Positions 17,490 through 27,671 of a stretch of DNA of 64,000 nt are shown in pieces. The DNA lies in assembly GCF_015476655.1 (NCBI RefSeq), contig NZ_JABFHF010000002.1:124001-188000 (forward strand), in the 5' to 3' direction. Each line of letters begins with the position of its first letter. Positions within the stretch are counted from its first letter, which is position 1. Origin of the DNA: Aquiflexum lacus. Its GTDB lineage: Bacteria; Bacteroidota; Bacteroidia; Cytophagales; Cyclobacteriaceae. Below the pieces are notes generated by a model. The model was given only the letters and a program-made list of their open reading frames with translations. It searched no databases and was not told the DNA's origin. The position numbers and the translations under genes were made by a program.

Positions 17490-18668
17490 TCAGTCACGTG
17501 GAGGCACAGGGATGCTGGCAGTGCGAACTAATTTTATCAAAAGACCTGTTGCTTCTGTTACAGCGTAGATATATCCATCAGGACTTTCTGACACTTGTCT
17601 TACACGACCAATGTCCTTCAAAAGGGTTTCTTCACCCGCGGCAGTAGTGCCATCAAGCTCTACCCTTGCGATCTGCTGTCCTGCCAAACCTGCTACCAAT
17701 ACATTGCCTTTCCATTCAGGATATCTGTCAGAGGTCACCAATGTCATACCACAGGTTGCAATGGAAGGTACCCAATAGGTTACAGGCTGTTCCATACCTT
17801 CTTTTTCGGTCAACTCTGTAAGGATAGTACCATCATAGTTGATGCCATAAGAAATAACCGGCCAACCGTAATTTTTTCCTTTTTCAATCAAATTAAGTTC
17901 GTCACCGCCTTTAGGGCCATGTTCTACAGCCCAGATTCTATCGTTGGCCTTGTCATAAATCATCCCCTGTGGATTTCTGTTGCCATAAGTCCAAATAGAA
18001 GGTGAGGCTCCCTCGGTATCCACAAAAGGATTATCAGAAGGAATACTTCCATCATCATGTATTCTGTGGATCTTCCCATGGTCGTTGTCCAATTCCTGTG
18101 CGTTTTGGGGTCTTGAACCTTTATCACCATTTGAGAAAAACAGATAGTTGTCTTTGTCAAAAACTATCCTTGAACCAAAGTGTCTTCCGCCCTTCCATTC
18201 AGGGTTGGCCACGAAAATTTCTTCCAGGTTTTCAAGGGCATTGCCATTTAGTTTTGCCCTTGAAATCACCAAAACTTCACCTTCTCCTTTTGGTCTTGCA
18301 TAAGATATATAGATCCAACCATTCGTTTTATAATCCGGGTGAATGGTAATGTCCAACAATCCAGCTTGGTTTACTTCGGAAACAGCCGGCACACCTGTGA
18401 GTTTCTCTCCGGTGTATTGATCATCTTTAAAAACCAGGATCTCTCCTTTTCTCTCTGTGACGAGCATTCTGCCATCCGGAAGCCAGGTCATGCCCCAAGG
18501 ACTTTCAAAATCGGTGTATAAGGTGTCCACGTTGATTGTCATCTTTTCTGTTTCAACAGCAAAAGGAGATGGTTCTGGTTCAGTTTCAGAAACTTCTTTT
18601 TCCGCACAAGAAGCAAAAAGAAATAATCCGCCTGCCAGAATAAAAGATAAATTTTTAAATTTTTTCAT
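17490..18668 (-). CDS. PQQ-dependent sugar dehydrogenase (glucose/sorbosone dehydrogenase family) lipoprotein
   Basis: About 392 residues; ATG 18668 rather than 18689 because MKKFKNLSFILAGG begins a standard lipoprotein signal ending FASC. The body is the six-bladed quinoprotein propeller: PWGMTWLPDGRMLVTER, GLLDITIHP, GSRIVFDKDNYLFFSNGD, EHGPKGGDELN and NYGWPVISYG, all diagnostic for the soluble glucose dehydrogenase-like family. It would oxidise a sugar or sugar-like compound in the periplasm with PQQ; no PQQ synthesis genes are in the window, so the cofactor must come from elsewhere. Convergent with the gene at 16551. Confidence 0.9.
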   Translation of the reverse strand: MKKFKNLSFILAGGLFLFASCAEKEVSETEPEPSPFAVETEKMTINVDTLYTDFESPWGMTWLPDGRMLVTERKGEILVFKDDQYTGEKLTGVPAVSEVNQAGLLDITIHPDYKTNGWIYISYARPKGEGEVLVISRAKLNGNALENLEEIFVANPEWKGGRHFGSRIVFDKDNYLFFSNGDKGSRPQNAQELDNDHGKIHRIHDDGSIPSDNPFVDTEGASPSIWTYGNRNPQGMIYDKANDRIWAVEHGPKGGDELNLIEKGKNYGWPVISYGINYDGTILTELTEKEGMEQPVTYWVPSIATCGMTLVTSDRYPEWKGNVLVAGLAGQQIARVELDGTTAAGEETLLKDIGRVRQVSESPDGYIYAVTEATGLLIKLVRTASIPVPPRD

Positions 18669-18806
18669 ATGATTTGAATCGTTTGACATGTAAAAATAAG
18701 GAATTTATTGATGAATTCTTTGCCTCATTTTATAAACGGCTTGGGCCTGCTGTATCTTTTTTTTCTAAAGGTAATTATCTTATTTATTTAAATATTTTTC
18801 AGACCA

Positions 18807-20045
18807 TTAATTGGCAGCAGCGATGACCTGATTCCAAACACGGAAGATATTTTTATAGCAAATTTTCTCAATATCTTCTTTCGAATATCCCCTTTTGAGC
18901 AATTCTGCAATCAGGTTTGGATACATGGAAACATCCTTTAGCCCTGTTGGAAGGCTGTCTCCAACGCCATCAAAATCAGAGCCTAAGCCAATATGGTCAA
19001 TACCAACAAGGGCTTTGACGTGGTCAATGTGGTCTGCGACTTTGGAGACGTTGGGAAAGGGATTGTTTTCAGCAGTGTACTTTTGGATGTATGCTTGGGC
19101 TGCTGAATCTGACCTGCTCAATCCATTATCTGCAAGCCAGTTTACCAGGTGTTCCCTGACCTCTCTCGAACGCTCATTGTAATCCCCGTCTATAAAACTC
19201 CCGCCAAAGTTGATCATGATTACTCCCCCGTTTTTTCCGAGCTCCTTGATCATATCATCATCCATATTTCTTTCAAAGCCGGGAGTAAAAGCCCTGGCAG
19301 AAGAATGTGAAGCGATGACAGGTACGTCGGTTATCTTGACCACATCATAGAAAGTGTCATCTGATACATGGGAAATATCCACCATGATACCAGTCTTGTT
19401 CATTTCTTTGACTACCTGTACGCCATATTCACTTAATCCCCCGTGGGTTCGGGTCGTATCATAAGATGAATCTCCTATCAGGTTGTCTTTGCCATGGGTA
19501 AGTGTGATGTACCTGATGCCTCTATCATAGAAATATTTGACATTATTGATATCATCTTCCAAGGCGGCACCGTTTTCCATGCCCATAGGAAATGAAATTT
19601 TGCCTTCCTCGGTATTTTTTTGGATATCATCGGGGGAGGTTGCTATGGCAAACTTATCAGGCCAGGTATCGCACAATCTTTCTGTCATCAAAATAAGTGA
19701 GTCTGCCAAAGCTTTGGCACCACCTCTTTCTTGGTAGATGGCTGGAATATAAATGGACATGAAAGGGGCATCGAGGCCGCCTTCCTTTGATCTGGGGAAG
19801 TCAAAATTACCACCATCTGTCCTGACGGATACATCCAATACTTCTCTTTGCAGGGTAAATCCTCCCACCTTCATTCTGTAAGGTAAGTCTACATGCCCAT
19901 CCACCATGATGGTGTTTTGGGCAATTTCTTTGGCGATGCTTAATCTCTCTTCATCTGACAATAAAGTATAATCTATGATTTCAGATTTTTCTCCGCAGGC
20001 AAAAAGCAATACAGAGGCAATTAAAGTAAACAATGTTCTTTTCAT
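18807..20045 (-). CDS. membrane dipeptidase (peptidase family M19) lipoprotein
   Basis: 412 residues; lipobox LLFACGEK. Zinc ligands of the M19 renal-dipeptidase family are present: VDGHVDLPYRM (HxD), MGMENGAAL (bridging glutamate), ISHVSDDTF, ASHSSARAF and the end motif IGLGSDFDGVGD. It hydrolyses dipeptides, including D-containing ones, on the outside of the inner or outer membrane. Separate transcription unit, same direction as the sugar dehydrogenase but 117 bases away. Confidence 0.93.
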   Translation of the reverse strand: MKRTLFTLIASVLLFACGEKSEIIDYTLLSDEERLSIAKEIAQNTIMVDGHVDLPYRMKVGGFTLQREVLDVSVRTDGGNFDFPRSKEGGLDAPFMSIYIPAIYQERGGAKALADSLILMTERLCDTWPDKFAIATSPDDIQKNTEEGKISFPMGMENGAALEDDINNVKYFYDRGIRYITLTHGKDNLIGDSSYDTTRTHGGLSEYGVQVVKEMNKTGIMVDISHVSDDTFYDVVKITDVPVIASHSSARAFTPGFERNMDDDMIKELGKNGGVIMINFGGSFIDGDYNERSREVREHLVNWLADNGLSRSDSAAQAYIQKYTAENNPFPNVSKVADHIDHVKALVGIDHIGLGSDFDGVGDSLPTGLKDVSMYPNLIAELLKRGYSKEDIEKICYKNIFRVWNQVIAAAN

Positions 20046-20225
20046 GTTGTTGATGGTTGAACCTTTAAGATATACTTTCTTCTGTTGAATAATCTTTCAA
20101 GATATATAGGCGGTAGAATATTTGGGTAAAAAAGCAGTATTTGTCCGTTTGTGTAATTTGATATTCCCAACAAAATATCAATTTGGATTTTGTAGTATCT
20201 TCAATTTCCACCAAAATTTATTGTC

Positions 20226-21941
20226 ATGAGATATTTTCCGATTTTCATTATTATAATATTCATTTCCTGTCAATCCAATCCGATTCCGGAAGTCAGGGTA
20301 ACGGTATCTGAGGAATTGACCAATGATTTGAAAGACGGTCGCTTGCTTTTGCTTTTTCACCATAATGATAAGGCAGAACCAAGATTTGCTGTCAGCGATG
20401 ATATCAATTCTGCCCAGGTCATCGGGATGGATTTTGAGGATTATCAATCTGGTCAAGCACTCAGTTTCAATCTGAATGAATTTGGCTATCCAATTGAAAA
20501 CTATCAGAATATCCCGGAAGGGGAGTATTGGGTACAAGCGTATATTGTAAAACATGAAATCTTCAACAGGTCTGATGGCCATACCATCAAAATGCCAATG
20601 GACCAATGGGAAGGAAGACAATGGAACAGGACGCCCGGAAATATTTATAGTAAGCCTCAAAAAATAAAATGGGATGGAAAAACAGCTCTTGATCTGATCA
20701 TCGATCAGGTCAATCCTCCTGTGACTGAACCAGAGGACACTGAATTTATCAAACATGTCAAATTCAAAAGCGAAATGCTGTCTGAGTTTTGGGGACGGGA
20801 TATTTATTTGGGTGCGCATGTTCTGATTCCAAGAGATTTTGATTCAAATCCAAATGAATATTATCCTTTGATGATTTATCATGGTCATTTTCCATCGGAT
20901 TTTGATGGGTTTAGGACTACCCCACCGGATGAAGATTTGGAGGAGGATTACAGCGCTAGGTTTAATATTTATGGCTATAATAAAATACAACAGCAAGAAG
21001 CCTATGATTTCTACAAAAAATGGATTTCACCTGATTTTCAAAAATTCATTGTAATTGAAGTTCAACATGCCAACCCATTTTATGATGACAGTTATGCTGT
21101 CAATTCTCAGAATATCGGTCCATATGGTGACGCGATTACCTATGAATTGATCCCACATATTGAAAAACAGTTTAGAGGTATAGGAGAAGGTTGGTCCAGG
21201 TTTGTGTATGGAGGTTCTACCGGCGGTTGGGAAGCCTTGGCTGTACAAGTCATGTATCCCAATGAATATAATGGTTGTTTTGCTGCCTGTCCTGACCCCA
21301 TTGATTTTAGGGCATTTACTACGGTCAATATTTATGAGGAAGAAAATGCCTATTTTCTCAAAGGTACTTTCAGGACCACAGATCGTGTAGGCAAGAGAGA
21401 TTATCTTGGCCATGTATCAGCCATGCTCAAAGACATGAATCACAAGGAACTTGCATTGGGTGGCACTAAAAGTAGGTCCGGAGATCAGTGGGATATTTGG
21501 CAGTCCGTATATTCTCCTGTGGGTGAAGATGGATATCCAAAACCTATTTGGGACAGGTATTCCGGTAAGATAGACAAGGAAGTGGCTAAGCACTGGCAGG
21601 AAAACTTTGACCTCCGCTATATCATGGAAAGGGATTGGTCAAAATTGGGAAAAGATCTGGAAGGAAAAATCCATATCTATTGTGGAGATATGGATAATTA
21701 TTATCTCAATAATGCCGTTTATCTGACTGAAGATTTCCTTGAAAGTACAACCGATCCCTATTATGGTGGCGAAGTGCTTTATGGTGACAGGGCCGAACAT
21801 TGCTGGAACGGAGATCCCGATCTTCCGAACTATATCACGAGATTAAGGTATAATACTATGTACCTTGACAAAATAGGAAAACGCTTAAATGCCACTGCCC
21901 CATCAAACTTCAATATGAAAACTTGGGTCTTAAGTAAATAA
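20226..21941 (+). CDS. esterase-like alpha/beta hydrolase lipoprotein
   Basis: 571 residues with lipobox FISCQS. Residues about 20-180 form an N-terminal beta domain (VTVSEELTNDL, GEYWVQAYIVKHEIF). The rest is an alpha/beta hydrolase of the esterase D/enterochelin-esterase type: YYPLMIYHGHFPSD, nucleophile elbow YGGSTGGWEAL, acid in IYCGDMDNYYL, histidine in RAEHCWNGDP. The substrate is unknown. Monocistronic; the dipeptidase is divergent upstream. A bulged AAACCGA/TCGGGTTT hairpin follows the stop. Confidence 0.75.
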   Translation: MRYFPIFIIIIFISCQSNPIPEVRVTVSEELTNDLKDGRLLLLFHHNDKAEPRFAVSDDINSAQVIGMDFEDYQSGQALSFNLNEFGYPIENYQNIPEGEYWVQAYIVKHEIFNRSDGHTIKMPMDQWEGRQWNRTPGNIYSKPQKIKWDGKTALDLIIDQVNPPVTEPEDTEFIKHVKFKSEMLSEFWGRDIYLGAHVLIPRDFDSNPNEYYPLMIYHGHFPSDFDGFRTTPPDEDLEEDYSARFNIYGYNKIQQQEAYDFYKKWISPDFQKFIVIEVQHANPFYDDSYAVNSQNIGPYGDAITYELIPHIEKQFRGIGEGWSRFVYGGSTGGWEALAVQVMYPNEYNGCFAACPDPIDFRAFTTVNIYEEENAYFLKGTFRTTDRVGKRDYLGHVSAMLKDMNHKELALGGTKSRSGDQWDIWQSVYSPVGEDGYPKPIWDRYSGKIDKEVAKHWQENFDLRYIMERDWSKLGKDLEGKIHIYCGDMDNYYLNNAVYLTEDFLESTTDPYYGGEVLYGDRAEHCWNGDPDLPNYITRLRYNTMYLDKIGKRLNATAPSNFNMKTWVLSK

Positions 21942-22114
21942 TGCCTTCCTTTTAGCGGAAACCGAATATAGAAATCGGGTTTATTTCCATTTAATCCGAT
22001 AATTTGTCATTACCTTTATGTCTAATTGGCTTTGATATTTGAATTCAAGCTGCTTAAAATATCAGCGTATATGGGTAGTGGTTTTTAGTTATTTAAGTCG
22101 AAAAGTTTAATATC

Positions 22115-23116
22115 ATGAATAAATCAGAACACATAAATTACGAATTGGAAAAAAACATGGAAGTCATTTCTCAGTTAGATGGCTTCGTCAATAATGCAGT
22201 AGATACCGTATTGGTTGATCCGGATGAATGTTGGCAGCCTTCAGATTTTCTTCCTGATATGGGGGAACCGGATGCCTTTGATGAGGTAAAAAAACTTCAG
22301 GAAAGAGCAGCCGGCATTCCTGATACCATCATCACTTCCTTGATAGGAAATATGATTACGGAAGAGGCATTGCCCAGCTATCAGACGTATTTCAACATGT
22401 TGGAGGGCATCAATGTAGAAGGTAGCCTTTTGAGCAATTCAGGTTGGGTGCGATGGTCTAAAGCCTGGACAGCTGAGGAAAACCGCCATGGTGACCTACT
22501 GAATAAGTACCTTTATCTGTCAGGAAGGGCAGATATGAAAAAGGTCGAACAGACGATTCACAGATTGATCTACAATGGCTTTGATCCTAAATCTGAAAAA
22601 GATCCATATCAAGCCATGATTTATACCTCTTTTCAGGAAAGAGCTACCAAGATTTCCCATGTCAATACAGGTAAGCTAGCGCATAAAGCAGGTGACGATG
22701 TATTGTCCAGGATTTGTAAGACGATTGCCGGTGATGAAGCCAGGCATGAGAAAGCCTATAAAAGTTTCATGAGTGAAATCTTTGAAATTGACCCAAATGG
22801 GGCAATTATGGCTTTTGATAAAATGATGCGAAAGCAAATAGTGATGCCTGCAGTCCTGATGGGTAAAGGAAGTAGCAATCCGACTTTATTTGATCAGTTT
22901 TCAGCCATTACTCAAAAAGTCGGGATTTATACCGGTTGGGATTATGCAAGGATTATCGACCATTTGGTAAAGCTTTGGGACATTGAAAACTTAACAGGTC
23001 TCAATGATGTAGCCTCGAAAGCACAGGACTATCTTTCAAATTTGGCTGACAGATACATGCGTTTAGCGGATAGAATGAAAGCTCCTGATGAAATCTCACT
23101 AGCTTGGATAAAATAA
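22115..23116 (+). CDS. acyl-ACP desaturase
   Basis: 333 residues of the soluble plant-type stearoyl-ACP desaturase family. Di-iron ligands: TAEENRHGD (EENRH) and GDEARHEKAY (DEARH), with ERATKISH between them and an upstream glutamate in ITEEALPSY. It introduces a cis double bond into ACP-bound acyl chains. A hairpin terminator follows immediately. Such soluble desaturases occur in Cytophagales, where they make unsaturated membrane lipids. Confidence 0.94.
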   Translation: MNKSEHINYELEKNMEVISQLDGFVNNAVDTVLVDPDECWQPSDFLPDMGEPDAFDEVKKLQERAAGIPDTIITSLIGNMITEEALPSYQTYFNMLEGINVEGSLLSNSGWVRWSKAWTAEENRHGDLLNKYLYLSGRADMKKVEQTIHRLIYNGFDPKSEKDPYQAMIYTSFQERATKISHVNTGKLAHKAGDDVLSRICKTIAGDEARHEKAYKSFMSEIFEIDPNGAIMAFDKMMRKQIVMPAVLMGKGSSNPTLFDQFSAITQKVGIYTGWDYARIIDHLVKLWDIENLTGLNDVASKAQDYLSNLADRYMRLADRMKAPDEISLAWIK

Positions 23117-23125
23117 GAATGTTTG

Positions 23126-23153
23126 AAGCCTGAAGAAATTCAGGCTTTTTTTT
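23126..23153 (+). terminator. intrinsic terminator
   Basis: AAGCCTGAA, loop GAAA, TTCAGGCTT and a T run to 23153, ten bases after the desaturase stop. Confidence 0.92.
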
Positions 23154-23211
23154 GACCTTTAATGGAACAAATTGAGGTTTAATTAGATTGAATGTATATA
23201 CATCAAATATT

Positions 23212-24066
23212 ATGAAGACAATTAAAGAAATCCATAAAGCCAGTTATCATCCTATTGCGGATTTGATCACTTACAACCCTTTGCCTTCACCAAAGTTGCG
23301 GCAGATTGACCCTTTCATTTTTCTCAATCACCATGGACACCAAACTTATCCCAAAAACAACAATGGGTTACCGTTCGGTCCACATCCCCATCGAGGAATG
23401 GAGACTGTTACTTTTATATTGGAAGGCGATATCATGCATAAGGACTCAGGAGGACATGAATCCGTCATCGATGCCGGTGGAATTCAGTGGATGACTGCGG
23501 GGAGAGGTTTGATTCATGCAGAGGTTTCTTCCAATAAATTCAAAGAAGAAGGAGGGGAACTTGAAATCCTACAGCTTTGGCTTAACCTTCCTGCCCGTCT
23601 AAAGATGACAGAACCGAGGTATTTTGGTTTGCAAAAGAATGAAATCACTCATTTCAATCTGGATAATGAAAAGGTAAAAGTCCAATTGATCGCAGGAGAA
23701 TGGGACAATAAAAAAGGATCTTTTGATTCGCTTTGGCCTATCTTTTTGAGCACGATATTTATAAAATCGGGAGGAAAGTTCTCGAAAAATATTCCCACGG
23801 AAGAAAATATATTTTTCTATGTGGTCCGGGGGAAAGTGAAAGTGATGGGAGAGGAAATTCCATTTAGAAATTTGATTGAATTCAACAATGATGGTGATTC
23901 CATAGCTGTGGAGGCAACAGAAGACGCAGTTATTATCCTTGGGCATGCCAAACCATTCAACGAACCTTTGGTGGCACAGGGACCATTTGTCATGAATACC
24001 CAAGAGGAAATCCGGCAGGCATATCAGGATTATCAGCTGGGGAAATTCGGTTCCTGGCAGGAATAA
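23212..24066 (+). CDS. pirin family protein
   Basis: Bicupin of the pirin family, about 284 residues from ATG 23212 (the frame is open from 23188, but MKTIKEIHKASYHP is the family-like start). Metal-binding residues are in FGPHPHRGMETVTF and GRGLIHAEVS. Some pirins are quercetin 2,3-dioxygenases; the physiological role in bacteria is mostly unknown. C-terminal cupin ends QAYQDYQLGKFG, as usual. Single gene between two hairpins. Confidence 0.93.
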   Translation: MKTIKEIHKASYHPIADLITYNPLPSPKLRQIDPFIFLNHHGHQTYPKNNNGLPFGPHPHRGMETVTFILEGDIMHKDSGGHESVIDAGGIQWMTAGRGLIHAEVSSNKFKEEGGELEILQLWLNLPARLKMTEPRYFGLQKNEITHFNLDNEKVKVQLIAGEWDNKKGSFDSLWPIFLSTIFIKSGGKFSKNIPTEENIFFYVVRGKVKVMGEEIPFRNLIEFNNDGDSIAVEATEDAVIILGHAKPFNEPLVAQGPFVMNTQEEIRQAYQDYQLGKFGSWQE

Positions 24067-24072
24067 AAATGA

Positions 24073-24101
24073 AAGTGGCCGTCTTTTCAGAGCGGCCACT
24101 T
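24073..24101 (+). terminator. hairpin downstream of the pirin gene
   Basis: AAGTGGCCG (24073-24081), 11-base loop, CGGCCACTT (24093-24101). Stable stem but no T run directly after it, so termination is likely, not certain. Confidence 0.6.
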
Positions 24102-24223
24102 ATATGTTTAAAAATTAATAACATTTTAATGCAGGTCATTTAAACCTGAAAAAGTTGCTTAATCACCCGTCATAAATGTAGTTAATTATATGACAAAGAA
24201 AAATACCTGGAATTAGATATTGT

Positions 24224-25000
24224 TTAATAACTGTCTATAATGTCCTGAGAAATAAGCTTATAGATTTCAGCAACTTGTTCGTTATAATTTAAAAATTGAT
24301 AATGGTCATCTAAAATATTGAAATCACTACGGATAGCCGGGCCAGTTTGGGCTTTTTTTGCACCCAGTTCAAGGCTCTTGCTGATGGTTTCAATGATCAG
24401 GGGCTTTAACATTTCAAAATCAATTCCTTGCCGACCCATGATTTCTTCCGATAATCTCAGCATGTGGTTTGAAAAGTTACTGGCAAACACTGCCGCTACA
24501 TGCAGCGCTTTTCTGTCTTTTGATCTGATCACATATTGATGTTGAGAAAGACTTTTTGCCAATTTTTTGAGATTCTGCAAGGTGGTCTGATCGTCTGACT
24601 CTAACAAAAACGGCACGTCCGCAAAATCCAACCTTCTGTCTTTGCTAAAAGTCTGCAACGGGTAGAAGATTCCGGTATAGGAAGCAGAACTATAGCCCAA
24701 AATATCCATTCCGACTGATCCTGAAGTATGTACCAAAATGCTGTCTTCGGGTAAAATGATTTCATCGGCAATTTCGGAGATAGCCTGATCGCTTACTGAA
24801 ATGATAAAGATATGTGCTTCAGAATCTGAAAAATCCAAATCGTCTTTCGCCTCGGCCACATATAGTCTCTTTGTTAGGTTATTTGCTTTTTCAATATCCC
24901 TTCCAAATACTTCGGTGATAGTATGTCCAGCATCCTCCAATGCAGGGCCTAAGTGCCAAGCAACATTTCCAGTGCCAAGTATCGCAATTTTAAATTTCAT
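24224..25000 (-). CDS. Rossmann-like plus DUF2520 protein
   Basis: 258 residues. N-terminal NAD(P)-binding domain starting KIAILGTGNVAWHLGPAL, with GxGNV in place of the usual GxGxxG; VHTSGSVGM and GIFYPLQTFSKD are hallmarks of the DUF2520 proteins, whose C-terminal helical domain is like ketopantoate reductase dimerisation domains (VAAVFASNFSNHM). The reaction is unknown. ATG 25000 chosen over 25042 because the residues before it are non-conserved and the terminator of ccmF lies just upstream. That leaves 42 bases for its promoter; TATCTTTC stands four bases before the ATG. Confidence 0.85.
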   Translation of the reverse strand: MKFKIAILGTGNVAWHLGPALEDAGHTITEVFGRDIEKANNLTKRLYVAEAKDDLDFSDSEAHIFIISVSDQAISEIADEIILPEDSILVHTSGSVGMDILGYSSASYTGIFYPLQTFSKDRRLDFADVPFLLESDDQTTLQNLKKLAKSLSQHQYVIRSKDRKALHVAAVFASNFSNHMLRLSEEIMGRQGIDFEMLKPLIIETISKSLELGAKKAQTGPAIRSDFNILDDHYQFLNYNEQVAEIYKLISQDIIDSY

Positions 25001-25042
25001 GATTGAAAGATAAATTATTTGACTTGAAATAAGAAACATCAA

Positions 25043-25075
25043 AAAAACCCCAAGAAATTGAGTCTTGGGGTTTTT
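25043..25075 (-). terminator. intrinsic terminator after ccmF
   Basis: AAAAACCCCAAG, nine-base loop, CTTGGGGTTTTT: perfect 12-base stem with T runs in both orientations, 40 bases past the ccmF stop on the minus strand. Confidence 0.9.
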
Positions 25076-25115
25076 CTGCTTTTATGTACACCATTATAAA
25101 ATGCACAGATTGAAA

Positions 25116-27644
25116 TCATTCCAATCCTTTGTCTCTCATTTTACTGAATTCATCATACCTTCTGTAGATTGCTACGGTAAATCCGATCAACATGATAATG
25201 GTACCGATCCATAGAATATTTATTTGTGGTTTCACGATCGCTTTCAGTACTACGTAATCCTTCTGATAGCGATTGACTTTAAAGGAAAATGTATTGGATT
25301 CAGGCAGTATGTTTTCCAGTTCCACTTTCACACCCAACTCGTTATCAATAGAAGGGATTCTTCCAACTTGATTTCCCCTGATAATAAAAATGGGTTCAAG
25401 TCTTTTTTCCTGATCATAGTCCATCACTACAAGTTTGGCCTTCACCGCCACATCACCTTCTTTCAAATCTATACCATCCAAGCTGGTAAGTACCTCTCCA
25501 CCTTCAAAAGTCGTAACAAAATCGGCGATATAGAATGTCTCGCCCGGTGATACTTCAAAGAATTCATCCTCTCTCCACTCAGGGTCCTCATAGTCATTGA
25601 TGGCTGAGACAAAGGTGTAAAGATCCCTGTTCACAAATCTTCTTGAATCCGGTGAGGAAATAAGCCCCATAGAACTATTGAACTGTGACATAGGATTCAG
25701 AGAAAACTGGTAAACGTCATCTTTGAAATAGTCAATTTGGAAGTAATCATTTTCTTCCAAAATCAAGGTAACTGTTTCTCCTTTTTTGTAATGTGTTCTT
25801 CCCCGAGCAGTGATATCATCTAAAGCAATGGCTTCGTTGATGTTGTCTGTTGATTTTAAGAGATTGACATTGACATAACCGGGAACTCCCTGAACTTTTT
25901 TCTGCCTTCCTCTATAGATAGCTGTGTATTCTTTGATTTGAGTTGGTTTGTTGATCCAAAGCAACACGTGTTCTTTGTTCATTTCATCCTCCCAACTGTT
26001 GCTATAAGTCAATCCTGACATGTTGTAAGAAATGATTTCTGAGTAGCCCGATGAAAACATCACGCCTATTAAAATCAGACCCAAACCTATATGTGCTAAA
26101 GAACCACCTGCTAATTTGAACGTTGTCTTTTTGACCAGCTTTGTCAGGATTGTCGCATTGGCCACAATGGTAAATGTGGCGGCTAGCACTACAATGATAT
26201 AGGAAATATCAAACACCTTACCCGCTATAATGATAATGGCTGAAAGCACAACAGATATGATATATGGCATCACCAAAGCCTCTCGCAATGTTTTGCCATC
26301 TATTTTATTCCACCAGAAAAACTGTCCAACAGCAGTGAGCAAAGCCAAAGCCACTGCAAACCAAAGTTGGAATTTGGTATAAAACCCGACCTGATCAGCA
26401 GGTGGTGCCATATTGGAAATCCCCCCGAAACTTTCCACAATTGCATTCCAAACAGGAATAGAAGTAGGTAGGATGACCTGAAAAGCCATCAGAGATAAAG
26501 TAATTGCTCCTATAAAGATCCAAAATTCCCTGGAATATACTGAGGCTTCTTTTTCAGAAGTAGGAATATATTTCCAGTTTTTTGCAGCGAGGAAAACAGC
26601 TACACCAAGGAAAAACAACATATAAATCAGCAATTGTCCCGATAGACCCAAATCGGTAAATGAATGGACGGAAGAATCTCCCAAAACCCCACTTCTTACG
26701 AGGAACGTTGCATAAAGCACTAAAATAAAAGAAGCAATGACCAAAACGATAGATGACTTCAAGGCAGTACTGCTTTTCTTAAAAGTAATCATGGTATGGA
26801 TAGCTGCAATCATAATCAGCCAAGGCACATAGACGGCATTCTCTACCGGATCCCAGTTCCAATAACCACCGAAGTTCAAGGTCACATAAGCCCAATAGGC
26901 ACCCATTATGATTCCCATGCCCAAAATCATGGCAGAGAAAATCGCCCAAGGTAGTGCAGGACGAACCCACTCCGAATATTTTTTGGTGGCCAATCCTCCC
27001 ATAAGAAAAGCAAATGGGACTAAAGTGGAAGCATATCCTAGAAAGAGGGTAGGTGGATGGATTACCATCCAAATATTTTGGAGCAAAGGATTGAGGCCCG
27101 TACCGTCTTCAGGAACGAAATCAGGATTGATTTGGAATATCGGGGCACTCATGGCATCCCGCAAAAGGATAAAAGGAGAACTTCCGATTTTCAAATCCCC
27201 AATGACCACACCCAATATCATGGACACCAGGAAAGCCTGAACCAAGGCAAAAACGATCATGACAGGGCCTTCCCAAAATTTATTGGTATGGATTAAGATC
27301 AAGCCCAATACCACATTCCAGAAAATCCAAAGGATAAAAGCACCCTCTTGACCTTCCCAAAAACTGGAAATCATGTAATGAACCGGTAATGCTTTGGAAG
27401 AATGGGAATAAGCATAAAAGTATTCGAATCTATGGTTATAGATGATCTCAAAAAGGGAAATGGCTATAGTGACACTTGCCACCGAGTGAATATAGAATAC
27501 TGCACGGCTAAAGCGTTTCCAATTTGCTTTTTCCAATTCAGGTGCAATGGTATATTGATAATAAGAATAAGCTGCTACAATTGCACTGACAAAAGCCAAT
27601 ATAACTGCAAAGTGGCCTAAATTACCGGCAAAGGTATTGATCAT
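25116..27644 (-). CDS. ccmF: cytochrome c biogenesis protein CcmF/CcsA-type haem lyase
   Basis: 842 residues with about 15 membrane helices. The haem-handling WWD motif is in NFGGYWNWDPVENA and conserved histidines are in HPPTLFLGY and SVHSFTD. A large periplasmic domain (about 530-800) with the final helix near the C-terminus follows. In cytochrome c maturation system I it attaches haem from CcmE to apocytochrome. It is the last gene of the run ccmC, ccmD-like, ccmE, ccmF and is followed by a strong terminator. Confidence 0.95.
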   Translation of the reverse strand: MINTFAGNLGHFAVILAFVSAIVAAYSYYQYTIAPELEKANWKRFSRAVFYIHSVASVTIAISLFEIIYNHRFEYFYAYSHSSKALPVHYMISSFWEGQEGAFILWIFWNVVLGLILIHTNKFWEGPVMIVFALVQAFLVSMILGVVIGDLKIGSSPFILLRDAMSAPIFQINPDFVPEDGTGLNPLLQNIWMVIHPPTLFLGYASTLVPFAFLMGGLATKKYSEWVRPALPWAIFSAMILGMGIIMGAYWAYVTLNFGGYWNWDPVENAVYVPWLIMIAAIHTMITFKKSSTALKSSIVLVIASFILVLYATFLVRSGVLGDSSVHSFTDLGLSGQLLIYMLFFLGVAVFLAAKNWKYIPTSEKEASVYSREFWIFIGAITLSLMAFQVILPTSIPVWNAIVESFGGISNMAPPADQVGFYTKFQLWFAVALALLTAVGQFFWWNKIDGKTLREALVMPYIISVVLSAIIIIAGKVFDISYIIVVLAATFTIVANATILTKLVKKTTFKLAGGSLAHIGLGLILIGVMFSSGYSEIISYNMSGLTYSNSWEDEMNKEHVLLWINKPTQIKEYTAIYRGRQKKVQGVPGYVNVNLLKSTDNINEAIALDDITARGRTHYKKGETVTLILEENDYFQIDYFKDDVYQFSLNPMSQFNSSMGLISSPDSRRFVNRDLYTFVSAINDYEDPEWREDEFFEVSPGETFYIADFVTTFEGGEVLTSLDGIDLKEGDVAVKAKLVVMDYDQEKRLEPIFIIRGNQVGRIPSIDNELGVKVELENILPESNTFSFKVNRYQKDYVVLKAIVKPQINILWIGTIIMLIGFTVAIYRRYDEFSKMRDKGLE

Positions 27645-27671
27645 GGTTACGCTAATAAATGGGTGAATTCA

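Noticed and set aside
26779-27072. 97-codon frame inside ccmF on the same strand
   Set aside because: Shifted-frame shadow of the ccmF coding sequence.
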